Assembly: GCA_027023425.1 (NCBI GenBank)
Contig: JALVVL010000022.1
Location: 48,210 to 112,209, forward strand
Source: Anaerolineales bacterium
GTDB taxonomy: Bacteria > Chloroflexota > Anaerolineae > Anaerolineales > DRMV01
DNA length: 64,000 nucleotides
Direction of reading: 5' to 3'
Shown here in pieces: positions 42,607 through 53,805 of this stretch (its first letter is position 1; every line of letters starts with the position of its first letter). The position numbers and the translations under genes were made by a program. The notes under the pieces are model-generated. The model was not told the origin of the DNA, did no database searches, and saw only the letters and a program-made list of their open reading frames with translations.

Positions 42607-43753
42607 ATTTCAACCCACTCCCCGTGTTGAAAAGGACTACGGTGTCGGCAGCATTTATCCATCCGGAAGAAACGAGTTTTTTGAGTGCGGCAACAGTCGC
42701 TGCGCCTTCAGGTGCAGCGAAAATGCCTTCTTCTGCGGCAAGCAGGCGCTGGGCGGCTAAAATTTCCTCATCAGGAACGGCAATAGCGGTGCCGTTGGTT
42801 TCGCGCAATGCGCGCAAAATCAGCCTATCCGCAAACGCCGCGGGCACGCGCAAGCCCGCGGCAACCGTGTGGGCATTTTCCCACGGACGGGCGCGCTCCG
42901 CGCCTTCGTGAAACGCACGCACTATCGGCGCGCACCCTTCCGACTGCACGCTTACCAGCCGCGGGCGCTCAGAGCCAATCCACCCAAGCGCCTCAAGTTC
43001 ATCAAAAGCCTTCCACATGCCAACCAAGCCCGTTCCCCCGCCGGTGGGGTAAATTATCACATCGGGCAAATGCCAGCCAAAAGCCTCGGCAATTTCCAAG
43101 CCCATAGTCTTTTTGCCTTCAACGCGATAGGGCTCTTTGAAGGTGGAGACGCTCCACCAGCCGCGCTCGCGAGCGTGCTCGGCGGCAAGTTTGCCAGCAT
43201 CGCTTATCAGCCCATCCACCAGCACGAGGTCGGCCCCGGCGGCGGCAACCTCGGCTTTGTTGACTTCGGGCGCGTCCGCGGGCATGTACACATGGGCTTT
43301 GACGCCAGCGCGCGCGGCATACGCCGCCAACGCCCCACCCGCATTCCCCGCCGTGGGGATGACAAATTCCCTTATGCCGAGTTCCAGCGCCCGCGAAACC
43401 GCCATCACCAGCCCGCGCGCCTTGAAAGTGGCGGTCGGGTTTTGCGATTCGTCCTTCACCCACACATGCTCCAAGCCGAATTCACGGGCAAGGCGCGGCA
43501 CCTCCACCAGCGGCGTATCGCCCTCGCCTAAGGTGATGCGGTGCTCAGCCGAGCGCACGGGCAAAATTTCATGCCAGCGCCAGATGCCGCGCGGGCGCGA
43601 TGCCACCGCTTCGGGCGTGAGGGCACGCGACGCGGCGTCTAAGTCGTAGCGCGGCAACAGGGGCGATTCGCACCGCGGGCAGAAAGTCTGCGGCTTGTCG
43701 GCTTCAAAATGCGCGCCGCATTCGGGGCATTCTAAGTAAGTGAGGGTGGACAT
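42593..43753 (-). CDS. thrC: Threonine synthase
   Basis: PLP enzyme converting O-phosphohomoserine to threonine. It has an N-terminal zinc ribbon (CPECGAHF...CPRC), LGEGDTPLVEVPRL, the PLP Lys in DESQNPTATFKARG, TAGNAGGAL, and the phosphate-binding PTGGGTGLVG. The 386-residue protein belongs to the class with zinc ribbon. Start ATG 43753; the ORF track extension is a purine/pyrimidine repeat. A related PLP lyase (e.g. diaminopropionate or cysteate synthase type) is less likely. Confidence 0.88.
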   Translation of the reverse strand: MSTLTYLECPECGAHFEADKPQTFCPRCESPLLPRYDLDAASRALTPEAVASRPRGIWRWHEILPVRSAEHRITLGEGDTPLVEVPRLAREFGLEHVWVKDESQNPTATFKARGLVMAVSRALELGIREFVIPTAGNAGGALAAYAARAGVKAHVYMPADAPEVNKAEVAAAGADLVLVDGLISDAGKLAAEHARERGWWSVSTFKEPYRVEGKKTMGLEIAEAFGWHLPDVIIYPTGGGTGLVGMWKAFDELEALGWIGSERPRLVSVQSEGCAPIVRAFHEGAERARPWENAHTVAAGLRVPAAFADRLILRALRETNGTAIAVPDEEILAAQRLLAAEEGIFAAPEGAATVAALKKLVSSGWINAADTVVLFNTGSGLKYERL

Positions 43754-43761
43754 GGGAGACC

Positions 43762-43808
43762 TCGGAAGGGAGGATAGGCGGGGATAGGGAGGATAGGGGG
43801 TTAGGAGG

Positions 43809-43813
<5 letters not shown>
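43762..43813. repeat. Iterated GGATAGG/GGTTAGG tract between lon and thrC
   Basis: Strand-asymmetric run of 8-10-bp units (GGATAGGC, GGGGATAGG, GAGGATAGG, GGGTTAGG, AGGTTAGG) that touches the lon stop codon. It resembles the CCTAACCACCTAACC unit in the last repeat island. Confidence 0.7.
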
Positions 43814-46271
<2,458 letters not shown>

Positions 46272-46274
46272 AGT

Positions 46275-47693
46275 TCACCCAATCCTCACGGGAGTCCAAG
46301 GTTGAGAAGTGGCATAATGTGCGCGCCAAATACTCCTCCCCGCGGCGGCGATAAACAGGCTACCGGTGATGAGCACAACCGCCTCCCCACCGGAGCGGCG
46401 GAGCGCTTCGGCAATTGCCCGCTCGGCGGGCATCACAGCGGTTGTGGGGCGTCCGAAGCGGCGCGCCAACTTCGCCAGATATTCCGGATCCGCAGCGCGG
46501 GGGTGCGTGGACGCGGTGGTGATGATTTCGCGGGCGCGCGGTGCGAGTTCTGCCAACATGCCGTGGTGGTCTTTGTCCTCCGACGCTCCGAAAACCAACA
46601 CCACCGGCCAATTTGGGAAGTATTCATCCACGGTAAGGCGCACCTGAAGGGCGGCGGCGCGGTTGTGGGCTCCATCCACCACCACGGGCGGATTGCGGTG
46701 CAAAACCTCAAAGCGGGCAGGCCAGCGCACGGCGGCAAACCCGCGGCGGATGGCATCAAGCGAAACTTCAAGCCCTTGGCGGCGGGCAAGGTGCAGCGCG
46801 GCGTAAGCGGTCGCCGCATTCACAACCTGATGAGGCCCGAGCAAAGGCGTTGTTAGCCGCGTCGGCTCCCATTCCTGAAAACCGCCCGAAGCGATGTAGG
46901 CATCAACCAGCGGTTGCTCGGCGGAATGCCAGACGAAAAGGGTTTGCCCGTCAAGCGAACGCGCTACCGGCGAGTATAGCACATCCCTGCCCACCTCCAA
47001 AACGGGCACACGCCGCGAGCGCGCCACTTCCAAAATTCGCAGGCGCGCTTCGCGGGGCTGCGGCGCCAGCGCCAGCGGAACCCCCTCTTTCAAAATTCCG
47101 GCTTTTTCGCCCGCAATGGCCTCCAGCGTATTGCCCAAAATCGCCGTGTGGTCATAAGAAATGGGAGTGATCACGGTGGTAAGGGGCTGAACGATGTTGG
47201 TAGCGTCAAGTCTGCCGCCCATGCCGACCTCCACAACGGCAACTTCAACGCCGCGCTGAGCAAAGTGGAGGAAGGCCGCGGCGGTGATAAGTTCGTAAGT
47301 GGTCAAGTGTGGGATGCGCTCGGTCAGCGGGCGAAGGCGCTCCACCAGCGCGGGGAGGTGCGCGTGAGGCATCGGCTCGCCGTCAACCCGAATGCGCTCG
47401 GCAAAATCCTCAAGGTGCGGCGATGTGTAAAGCCCCACACGGTAACCCTGAGCCTGCAAGGCAGAAGCGGTGAGCGCGGCAACCGAACCCTTGCCTTTCG
47501 TGCCCGCTATATGAATGACGGCGTAGGCGCGCTCGGGGTTACCTAAAGCCGCCATCGTTTTTTCCATGCGACGCAGGTCAAACCTCTCGGGCGCGTTGCG
47601 GAGGTTGCGCGTTAGGCTGCGATCAATGAAACTGTAAAGAAAATCAAGCGCCTGCTGGTATTCGGTCTCAGCATTGTGCCCTTGGGCAAACAT
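46275..47693 (-). CDS. folC: Folylpolyglutamate synthase / dihydrofolate synthase
   Basis: Adds glutamate to (dihydro)folates. It has the Mur-ligase P-loop HIAGTKGKGSVAA, YTSPHLEDFAERIRV, GMGGRLDATNIV, ISYDHTAILG and VVDGAHNRAA; 472 residues. Start ATG 47693 with GGAGAC upstream; the ORF track extension covers an 8-bp tandem repeat. It is the first gene of the folC-lon-thrC-kinase run. Confidence 0.95.
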   Translation of the reverse strand: MFAQGHNAETEYQQALDFLYSFIDRSLTRNLRNAPERFDLRRMEKTMAALGNPERAYAVIHIAGTKGKGSVAALTASALQAQGYRVGLYTSPHLEDFAERIRVDGEPMPHAHLPALVERLRPLTERIPHLTTYELITAAAFLHFAQRGVEVAVVEVGMGGRLDATNIVQPLTTVITPISYDHTAILGNTLEAIAGEKAGILKEGVPLALAPQPREARLRILEVARSRRVPVLEVGRDVLYSPVARSLDGQTLFVWHSAEQPLVDAYIASGGFQEWEPTRLTTPLLGPHQVVNAATAYAALHLARRQGLEVSLDAIRRGFAAVRWPARFEVLHRNPPVVVDGAHNRAAALQVRLTVDEYFPNWPVVLVFGASEDKDHHGMLAELAPRAREIITTASTHPRAADPEYLAKLARRFGRPTTAVMPAERAIAEALRRSGGEAVVLITGSLFIAAAGRSIWRAHYATSQPWTPVRIG

Positions 47694-47708
47694 AGCGTCT
47701 CCAAAAGA

Positions 47709-47756
47709 GTGCTCCAGTGCTCCAGTGCTCCAGTGTTCCAGTGTTCCGGTGTTTCG
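47709..47756. repeat. 8-bp tandem repeat upstream of folC
   Basis: Six units in a row: GTGCTCCA three times, then GTGTTCCA, GTGTTCCG and GTGTTTCG. It lies 15 bp upstream of the folC start, in its leader or promoter region. The rest of the gap to 47914 has TACAAT at 47865-47870, a possible -10 for the deaminase gene. Confidence 0.9.
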
Positions 47757-47914
47757 GCGCAAAAGTGGCTCAAACAGCGCCCTCACCCCAGCACCTCAAT
47801 CCCTTAGTCTCTCAACTCCTCACACTTTTCCTCAATCTTACCATGCTCCAAAAGCATTTTGCGGTACAATGTAATGCTAAGAATACAACAATTCCATAAA
47901 ACAGGTTTTGCCCC

Positions 47915-49297
47915 ATGTCCACACTCCTCATCCGCAACGCCGAAATTTTAGTGACGATGGACGATGCCCACCGGGAAATTCCCAACGGCGGCATGTTCAT
48001 CCGCGACGGTTTCATTGAACAAGTAGGCCCTACGGCCGAACTGCCTTCTACCGCCGACGAAATCCTTGACCTGAGCGGGCACATCGTGTTGCCCGGCCTG
48101 ATCAACACCCACCACCACTTTTACCAAACCCTGACCCGCGTCATCCCCGCGGCGCAGGATGCCAACCTCTTCCACTGGCTGACTACCCTCTACCCCATTT
48201 GGGCGCGCATCACCCCGCCCGAATTCCGCATTGCCACCAAAACCGCGCTTTCCGAACTGGCGCTTTCGGGCTGCACCACCGCCTTTGACCACTGGTATCT
48301 CTTCCCCAACGGTGCGCGGCTGGATGACGAAATAGAAGCCGCGCAGGAAGTCGGCCTGCGGCTGCACGCTTCGCGCGGCTCCATGAGCCTGGGCGAGAGC
48401 AAAGGCGGCCTGCCGCCCGACAGCGTGGTGGAAGACGAGGATTTCATCCTCAAAGACTCCCAGCGGCTGATTGAGCAATACCACGATCCCAACCCCGGCT
48501 CGTTCCTGCAAATCGTGCTCGCGCCGTGCTCGCCTTTCAGCGTGACTGCCGACCTGATGCGGGAAAGCGCCAAACTGGCGCGCGAATACGGCGTGCGCCT
48601 GCACACCCATCTCGCCGAAACCGAGGACGAGGAAATTTTCTGCATTGAAAAATTCGGCAAAAAGCCCGTGGCCTACATGGAAGAACTGGGCTGGATTGGC
48701 CCCGATGTGTGGTTTGCCCACAGCATCCACGTCAACGATGAGGAAATCCGGCTTTACGCGGAACACGGCGTGGGGGTGGCGCACTGCCCGGCTTCCAACA
48801 TGCGCTTGGGCTCTGGCATTGCGCCGATTTACGAAATGCTGATGGCGGGCGTGCCGGTGGGCTTGGGCGTGGACGGCTCGGCGAGCAACGACGGCTCGCA
48901 CCTGCTGGAGGAAACCCGTCTGGCGATGCTGTTGGCGCGGGTGCGCTCAGGCGTGCTGGGCTTTTCCCGCAGCGGCTCGGGCGCGCCGCCGCTGCTGACC
49001 GCGCGGCAGGCGTTAGAAATGGCAACCCGCGGCGGCGCGCGGGTGCTGGGCCGGGACGACATCGGCCAACTCGCGCCGGGCAAAGCCGCTGACTTCTTCG
49101 CCGTCAATCTCAACCGCTTGGACTATGCCGGCGCGCTGCACGACCCGGTGGCCGCGTTGGTTTTCTGCGCGCCCGTGCGCGCTGATTACACCGTGGTTGG
49201 TGGCAAATTCGTGGTGAAAGAAGGCCAACTCACCACCGTGGACTTGCCAGCGCTGATTGAAGCCCACAATCAAGCCGCCCGCCGCATCGCCGGGTAA
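47915..49297 (+). CDS. 8-oxoguanine deaminase (amidohydrolase family)
   Basis: Zn-dependent amidohydrolase converting 8-oxoguanine to urate. Sites are HxH in INTHHHFYQTLTR, His in THLAETEDEE, His in WFAHSIHVND, and Asp in GVDGSASNDGSHLLEETR. The SASNDG loop and HFYQTLTR are hallmarks of the 8-oxoguanine deaminase branch rather than SAH or cytosine deaminases. It has 460 residues. Together with adenine deaminase downstream and the XDH-type enzyme at 5.7-10 kb it suggests purine breakdown. Substrate is inferred from motif resemblance. Confidence 0.8.
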   Translation: MSTLLIRNAEILVTMDDAHREIPNGGMFIRDGFIEQVGPTAELPSTADEILDLSGHIVLPGLINTHHHFYQTLTRVIPAAQDANLFHWLTTLYPIWARITPPEFRIATKTALSELALSGCTTAFDHWYLFPNGARLDDEIEAAQEVGLRLHASRGSMSLGESKGGLPPDSVVEDEDFILKDSQRLIEQYHDPNPGSFLQIVLAPCSPFSVTADLMRESAKLAREYGVRLHTHLAETEDEEIFCIEKFGKKPVAYMEELGWIGPDVWFAHSIHVNDEEIRLYAEHGVGVAHCPASNMRLGSGIAPIYEMLMAGVPVGLGVDGSASNDGSHLLEETRLAMLLARVRSGVLGFSRSGSGAPPLLTARQALEMATRGGARVLGRDDIGQLAPGKAADFFAVNLNRLDYAGALHDPVAALVFCAPVRADYTVVGGKFVVKEGQLTTVDLPALIEAHNQAARRIAG

Positions 49298-49299
49298 AA

Positions 49300-49741
49300 C
49301 AAAACCACAGATTACGCAGATTGGCACAGAGGTTAACGCCAAGGTCGCCAAGGACACAGAGGACGCCAAGAAAGTAACGCAGAGGCGCAGAGAAAGCAGA
49401 GGCGCAGAGGACGCAAAGAAAAAACCACAGATTACACAGATTAGCACAGATTTTTTCTGCGGAATCTGCGAAATCTGCGGTTTCAACTATCCAATCGGTG
49501 TAAATCTGTGTCAATCGGTGGATGGTAACGCAGAGGCGCAGAGAAACGCAAAGGACGCAAAGAAAAAATTTCTGTGTTTTCCCGCTCTACCCACGACGCA
49601 ACGACCTAATGACTCAACGACCTAACGACCCAATCCCTCAGTACCTCAATTCCTCTCTCTCTTTCTGTGCTCTCTGTAAATTTCTGTGCCTTCTGTGGTT
49701 TTCTTACTCAATCGGTGTAAATCAGTGTCAATCTGTGGACA
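49300..49741. repeat. Repeat island 6
   Basis: CACAGATTACGCAGATTGGC, CGCCAAGGTCGCCAAGG, AACGCAGAGGCGCAGAG, CACAGATTACACAGATTAGC, TTTTTTCTGCGGAATCTGCG, CAATCGGTGTAAATCTGTG, then CGACCTAACGACC-type and CTCAATTCCTC-type units and a last CAATCGGTGTAAATCAGTG. It fills the 463-bp gap between the two deaminase genes. Confidence 0.9.
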
Positions 49742-49760
49742 TTATCACGCGGAGGTCGTC

Positions 49761-51554
49761 ATGGACGCTAAAACTTGGTACCAAACCCGCCAAAAACTCA
49801 TCGCCGTCGCCATGGGGCGCAAGCCCGCGGATTTGGTCATCCGCAACGGCAAGTGGGTGAGCGTGCAGAGCGGCGAAATCATCCCCCACACCGACGTCGC
49901 AGTGGCCGATGGCCGCATTGCCTTTGTGGGCGCTGACGCCTCCCACACCATCGGCGAGCACACCACCGTAGTGGATGCCCAAAGCATGTACTTAGTGCCC
50001 GGCCTGTTAGACGGCCACATGCACGTGGAATCGGGCATGGTCACGGTGACGGAATTCGTGCGTGCCGTCGCCCCCCACGGCACCACGGGTATGTTCGTTG
50101 ACCCCCACGAAATTGCCAACGTCTTCGGCCTAAAGGGCGTGCGCCTGATGGTGGACGAAGCCCGCCAGCAGCCCATCCACGTGTGGGTGCAGGTGCCCTC
50201 GTGCGTACCTTCTGCCCCCGGGCTGGAAACCCCCGGCGGCACCATCACCCCCGAAGACGTCGCCGAAGCCATGCAGTGGGAAGGCATCATCGGCCTCGGC
50301 GAGATGATGAACTTCCCCGGCGTGTTCAACGGCGACGAAAAAATGCTGCGGGAAATGGCCGAAACCGCGGCCGCGGGTAAGGTCATCGGCGGGCACTACG
50401 CCAGCCCCGACCTGGGCCTGCCCTTCCACGGCTATGTGGCCGGCGGCCCCGAAGACGACCACGAAGGCACCCGTCTGGAAGACGCGGTAGCCCGCGTCCG
50501 CCAGGGCATGAAAGCCATGCTGCGCTACGGCTCCGGCTGGCTGGATGTCGCCCCGCAGGTCAAAGCCATCACCGAAATGGGGCTGGATTCCCGCCGCTTC
50601 TTGCTCTGCACCGACGACAGCCACGCCGAAACCTTGGTCAACGAAGGCCACATGGATAGGGTGCTGCGCCACGCAGTCAGCCAGGGGCTGCCGCCGCTGA
50701 CCGCCATCCAGATGATGACCATCAACACTGCCGAGCACTTCGGCCTCAGCCGCGAAATCGGCATGATCGCCCCGGGCCGCTGGGCCGACATCCTGCTGGT
50801 GCCCGACATTGCCGACTTCCACGCCCACAAAGTGTTTGCCAAAGGCCGCCTGATTGCCGAAGACGGCCGCCTGCTGATCCACCTGCCCGCCTACCCTTAC
50901 CCTGAATGGGCGCGCAACTCGGTGCACCTGAAGCGCCCCCTCACCGCGGCGGATTTCCGCCTGCCCGCGCCCAAAGCCAGCGGCACGGTAAAGGCACACG
51001 TCATCGGCATCATTGAGGGGCAGGCGCCCACAAAGCATTTGGTGATGGAAGTGCCCGTCACCGACGGCGAAGTGAAGCCCAATGCCGACCTTGACCTCGC
51101 CAAAGCCGCGGTGGTGGAACGCCACCACGCCACCGGCACGGTGCAGGTGGGCCTGGTGCATGGCTTTGGCTTCCGCGGCAAGTGTGCGGTGGCTTCTACT
51201 GTGGCGCACGACAGCCACCACATGATTGTGGTCGGCACCGACGAGGAAAGCATGGCCGTCGCGGCCAACAAACTCGCCGAAGTGGGCGGCGGGCAGGTGG
51301 TGGTGAAAGACGGCGAAGTCATCGGCTTGGTGGAACTGCCCATCGCGGGGCTGATGTCCACCGAGCGCGCCGAAGTGGTGGCGCAAAAGGCCGCCACCGT
51401 GCTGGCAGGCTTCCGCACCTGCGGCTGCCGCATCAAGAACCCCAACATGCAACTCGCGCTGATGGCGCTGGTCGTCATCCCCGAACTGCGGCTTTCGGAC
51501 AAAGGGCTGGTGGATGTGACCAAATTCGCCTTCGTGCCGGTGTTAGAAGCCTAA
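49761..51554 (+). CDS. ade: Adenine deaminase
   Basis: Converts adenine to hypoxanthine. It has PGLLDGHMHVESGMVT (metal HxH), VDPHEIANVFG, FLLCTDDSHAETL, NTAEHFGLS, and the C-terminal Ade-specific half with VAHDSHHMIVVGTD and GFRTCGCR. Length 597 is usual. Start ATG 49761 has GGAGGT upstream; the 25 residues before it in the ORF track are repeat-island translation. Its product could feed the xanthine dehydrogenase-type enzyme. Confidence 0.95.
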   Translation: MDAKTWYQTRQKLIAVAMGRKPADLVIRNGKWVSVQSGEIIPHTDVAVADGRIAFVGADASHTIGEHTTVVDAQSMYLVPGLLDGHMHVESGMVTVTEFVRAVAPHGTTGMFVDPHEIANVFGLKGVRLMVDEARQQPIHVWVQVPSCVPSAPGLETPGGTITPEDVAEAMQWEGIIGLGEMMNFPGVFNGDEKMLREMAETAAAGKVIGGHYASPDLGLPFHGYVAGGPEDDHEGTRLEDAVARVRQGMKAMLRYGSGWLDVAPQVKAITEMGLDSRRFLLCTDDSHAETLVNEGHMDRVLRHAVSQGLPPLTAIQMMTINTAEHFGLSREIGMIAPGRWADILLVPDIADFHAHKVFAKGRLIAEDGRLLIHLPAYPYPEWARNSVHLKRPLTAADFRLPAPKASGTVKAHVIGIIEGQAPTKHLVMEVPVTDGEVKPNADLDLAKAAVVERHHATGTVQVGLVHGFGFRGKCAVASTVAHDSHHMIVVGTDEESMAVAANKLAEVGGGQVVVKDGEVIGLVELPIAGLMSTERAEVVAQKAATVLAGFRTCGCRIKNPNMQLALMALVVIPELRLSDKGLVDVTKFAFVPVLEA

Positions 51555-51574
51555 ACTCGCAAACGCCAAAAGCA

Positions 51575-51608
51575 AAAATTGCCCGATGGAATTCCATCGG
51601 GCAATTTT
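51575..51608. terminator. Bidirectional intrinsic terminator
   Basis: Perfect 34-bp palindrome of AAAATTGCCCGATGGAA and its complement centred on GAATTC, between convergent ade (+) and an MBL hydrolase gene (-). Confidence 0.9.
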
Positions 51609-51633
51609 CATTTACCGCGAAAGGACGATTTCG

Positions 51634-52326
51634 CTACTCAAGCACAAACACATCCCCGGGCTTCAAAACATGAGGCTGAGCCGCGGTTTCGGCCTCAACC
51701 CGCTTAGCCCAAGCGTGGGGGTCTTGCTCAATCAGCGGCCACGTGTTGTAGTGAATGGGAATGACGTGCTTGGGGCTGATGAGTTTGACGGCGCGCAGGG
51801 CATCATCGGGGCCCATCGTAAAGTTGTCACCGATGGGGAGCATGGCAAGGTCAATACCCTCCTCGCCTATCAATTGCATGTCGCCGAACAAACCGGTGTC
51901 CTGAGCGAGGTAAATCTTTTTCCCATCATTGGTGGTAAGCAAAATACCAGCCGGGTTGCCGCCGTAAGAACCATCGGGCAAAGCCGAGCCGTGCAAAGCA
52001 AGGGTAAGTTTCAAATAGCCAAACGGGTGCTTGAAACCGCCGCCAATGTGCTGAGGATGCACTTTCTCAACGCCTTTGGCGCTCAGCCAATTTGTGATTT
52101 CGTAATTGGAAATGATGGGAATATTCAAGCGCTTGGCAATATCAATGGCGTCGCCCACGTGGTCACCGTGGCCGTGGCTCACAACGATGAAATCTGCCGA
52201 AACCTTATCGGCTGTGGTGCTGGCCGCGGGGTTGCCGGTGAAAAAGGGGTCAACCAAAATTTTGTAGCCATCCGCGGTTTCTATGCCGATGGTTGCATGA
52301 CCGTACCAAGTAATTTTGGTAGCCAT
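51634..52326 (-). CDS. UPF0173-type metal-dependent hydrolase (MBL fold)
   Basis: A protein of 230 residues with intact metal site VSHGHGDHVGDA (HxHxDH), YLAQDTGLFGDM, and HVIPIHYNTWP near the C-terminus. This is a widespread family (UPF0173, YtkL-like) with no settled substrate. AAGGAGGT precedes ATG 52326. A MITE ends only 25 bp upstream of the start codon, so transcription must begin inside or beyond the element. Confidence 0.9.
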   Translation of the reverse strand: MATKITWYGHATIGIETADGYKILVDPFFTGNPAASTTADKVSADFIVVSHGHGDHVGDAIDIAKRLNIPIISNYEITNWLSAKGVEKVHPQHIGGGFKHPFGYLKLTLALHGSALPDGSYGGNPAGILLTTNDGKKIYLAQDTGLFGDMQLIGEEGIDLAMLPIGDNFTMGPDDALRAVKLISPKHVIPIHYNTWPLIEQDPHAWAKRVEAETAAQPHVLKPGDVFVLE

Positions 52327-52351
52327 ATCACACCTCCTTGTGAAATTTTGC

Positions 52352-52506
52352 TAGGAGTTACGCAGTTCTCCCGCTCCATGTCACCGCGAGGCGGTCACAG
52401 GCCGCCGAAGCGGTCTCCCCCACCGTGTGGGGGATGGTTTCGCCGCCTATGGCGGCTCGCCATGACATGAAAACGAGCGCTTCTATGAACAACTGCGTAA
52501 GTCCTA
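52352..52506. mobile_element. MITE-like element, copy B (155 bp)
   Basis: Same length and layout as copy A, with TAGGAGTTACGCAGTT and AACTGCGTAAGTCCTA ends (16 bp, one mismatch). The middle shares CCGCCTATGGCGGCTCGCC and CATGACATGAAAACG with copy A. It has the same orientation relative to the adjacent minus-strand gene as copy A. The rest of the gap to 52614 shows nothing else. Confidence 0.85.
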
Positions 52507-52614
52507 TTTGCAACGGAATGAGTGCTTGCCTTTCTTAGTATAGCGCAAATTGGCAAAAAGCAAATGGTAGAGAGAAATTTTTGTGTACGAAAGGTGGCAC
52601 GCAGGGCAAACACC

Positions 52615-53805
52615 CTACACCTTCATGGCCGACACCGCGCCTACCACCAGCGATAAAAGCAAAACAAGCACAAGCAACAACCACGGCGAAAGATTGGACA
52701 ACACTTCTCGCCAGTGCGAAATGCCAAGGGCATCAGCCTGCCAATCGCTTTCCAAATCGCCGAGCGATGCCCCAAACACCTTTTGCACCCCGGCGCGGCA
52801 GTCAACCCCTTGGGCGTAAACGTCAACCAAATTATGCATGGCAATGCGGCCGTAGCGATGGCTTAGATAATCTGTGAAAGAAGCCGATTCAGCATAGGCC
52901 AGCAAAGCCGCACCAGCCTCTTTTGGAAAGCCGCGGCACAAATCCTCCATCGGAATGAGCCGTTTTGCGGCCACAGCGCGTTTCAAAGCCACCGAGTAAT
53001 CCGGCAAAGGGGAAAGTTCATTTAACGAAGCCAGCCCTTCATTCAACCACACCGGCAACGACCGGTAACCGATACCGGCCTGTTGGTAAAGCAGGTAATG
53101 CGCCAACTCATGCGGCACAAGGCGGCGGATTTCGTCTTTATTTCCACCGTTGCGCCCCACTGACACAAACAACGCCCCCAATTCAGGCGAGGCGTGAGCG
53201 GCCACCCAAGGCTCAGTTCCCAAAGCAGACCGAAGGTCGGCGTTGTTGGCATAAATGTAAATGCTCACCTGCTTCGGGGTAGGCGCAAGCCAAATTTCCT
53301 GCGCCCGCATTAGACCATCGTAGGCGGCGTTGAGGGCGGCTTGCGCCACTTCCACCCCGCCACGGTACCAAAACACCCCAAACGGCGGGGCGCTCATCCT
53401 TTCCCAAACGAAGCGGTTATCCTCCAACACGAATGAAAAAGAAGCAGTAGTGTACGAACGCCCATCCCGCGTTTTTACCCTGAACCAGTAGAAAATTTTG
53501 GAAAACGGGGGTAAGTGGTGAAGGCGCAAATCGTGCACAAACACAGCCTCACCCTTATCCGCGTTCCAAGTCATTTCGCCGCTCAGCAACTCGGCAGAAT
53601 GTGCCGGGCGGTAAAGCACGGAGACGGCTTTGACCTCCTGCGCCGGTTTGAAGCGCACCGTAAAGCGAATTTGCTCGCCGAATTTGTAAGTAACGCTCGG
53701 GAATGCTTGGGGCAATTTCTCTTGGGCGCGCGCGGCGGCCGTGGAGACCGCCAGCGCCACCAACCCCACAACAACAAACCACCACAGCCGACGAAAACCG
53801 CGCAT
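52615..53805 (-). CDS. Membrane-anchored gluzincin (peptidase MA-like) protein
   Basis: A protein of 396 residues with an N-terminal signal peptide (WWFVVVGLVALAVSTAAARA), an extracytoplasmic part with a zinc metallopeptidase motif VPHELAHYLLY followed by VWLNEGLAS (HExxH plus distal Glu, gluzincin type), and a C-terminal transmembrane anchor. It resembles the peptidase MA group, which is common in this phylum. The target is unknown. It begins directly at the stop of the HEAT-repeat gene, suggesting co-translation. Confidence 0.75.
   Translation of the reverse strand: MRGFRRLWWFVVVGLVALAVSTAAARAQEKLPQAFPSVTYKFGEQIRFTVRFKPAQEVKAVSVLYRPAHSAELLSGEMTWNADKGEAVFVHDLRLHHLPPFSKIFYWFRVKTRDGRSYTTASFSFVLEDNRFVWERMSAPPFGVFWYRGGVEVAQAALNAAYDGLMRAQEIWLAPTPKQVSIYIYANNADLRSALGTEPWVAAHASPELGALFVSVGRNGGNKDEIRRLVPHELAHYLLYQQAGIGYRSLPVWLNEGLASLNELSPLPDYSVALKRAVAAKRLIPMEDLCRGFPKEAGAALLAYAESASFTDYLSHRYGRIAMHNLVDVYAQGVDCRAGVQKVFGASLGDLESDWQADALGISHWREVLSNLSPWLLLVLVLLLSLVVGAVSAMKV

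Noticed and set aside
50130-51452. 440-residue antisense ORF over adenine deaminase
   Set aside because: The sense strand encodes a full adenine deaminase with all motifs; the reverse frame is open because of high third-position GC.
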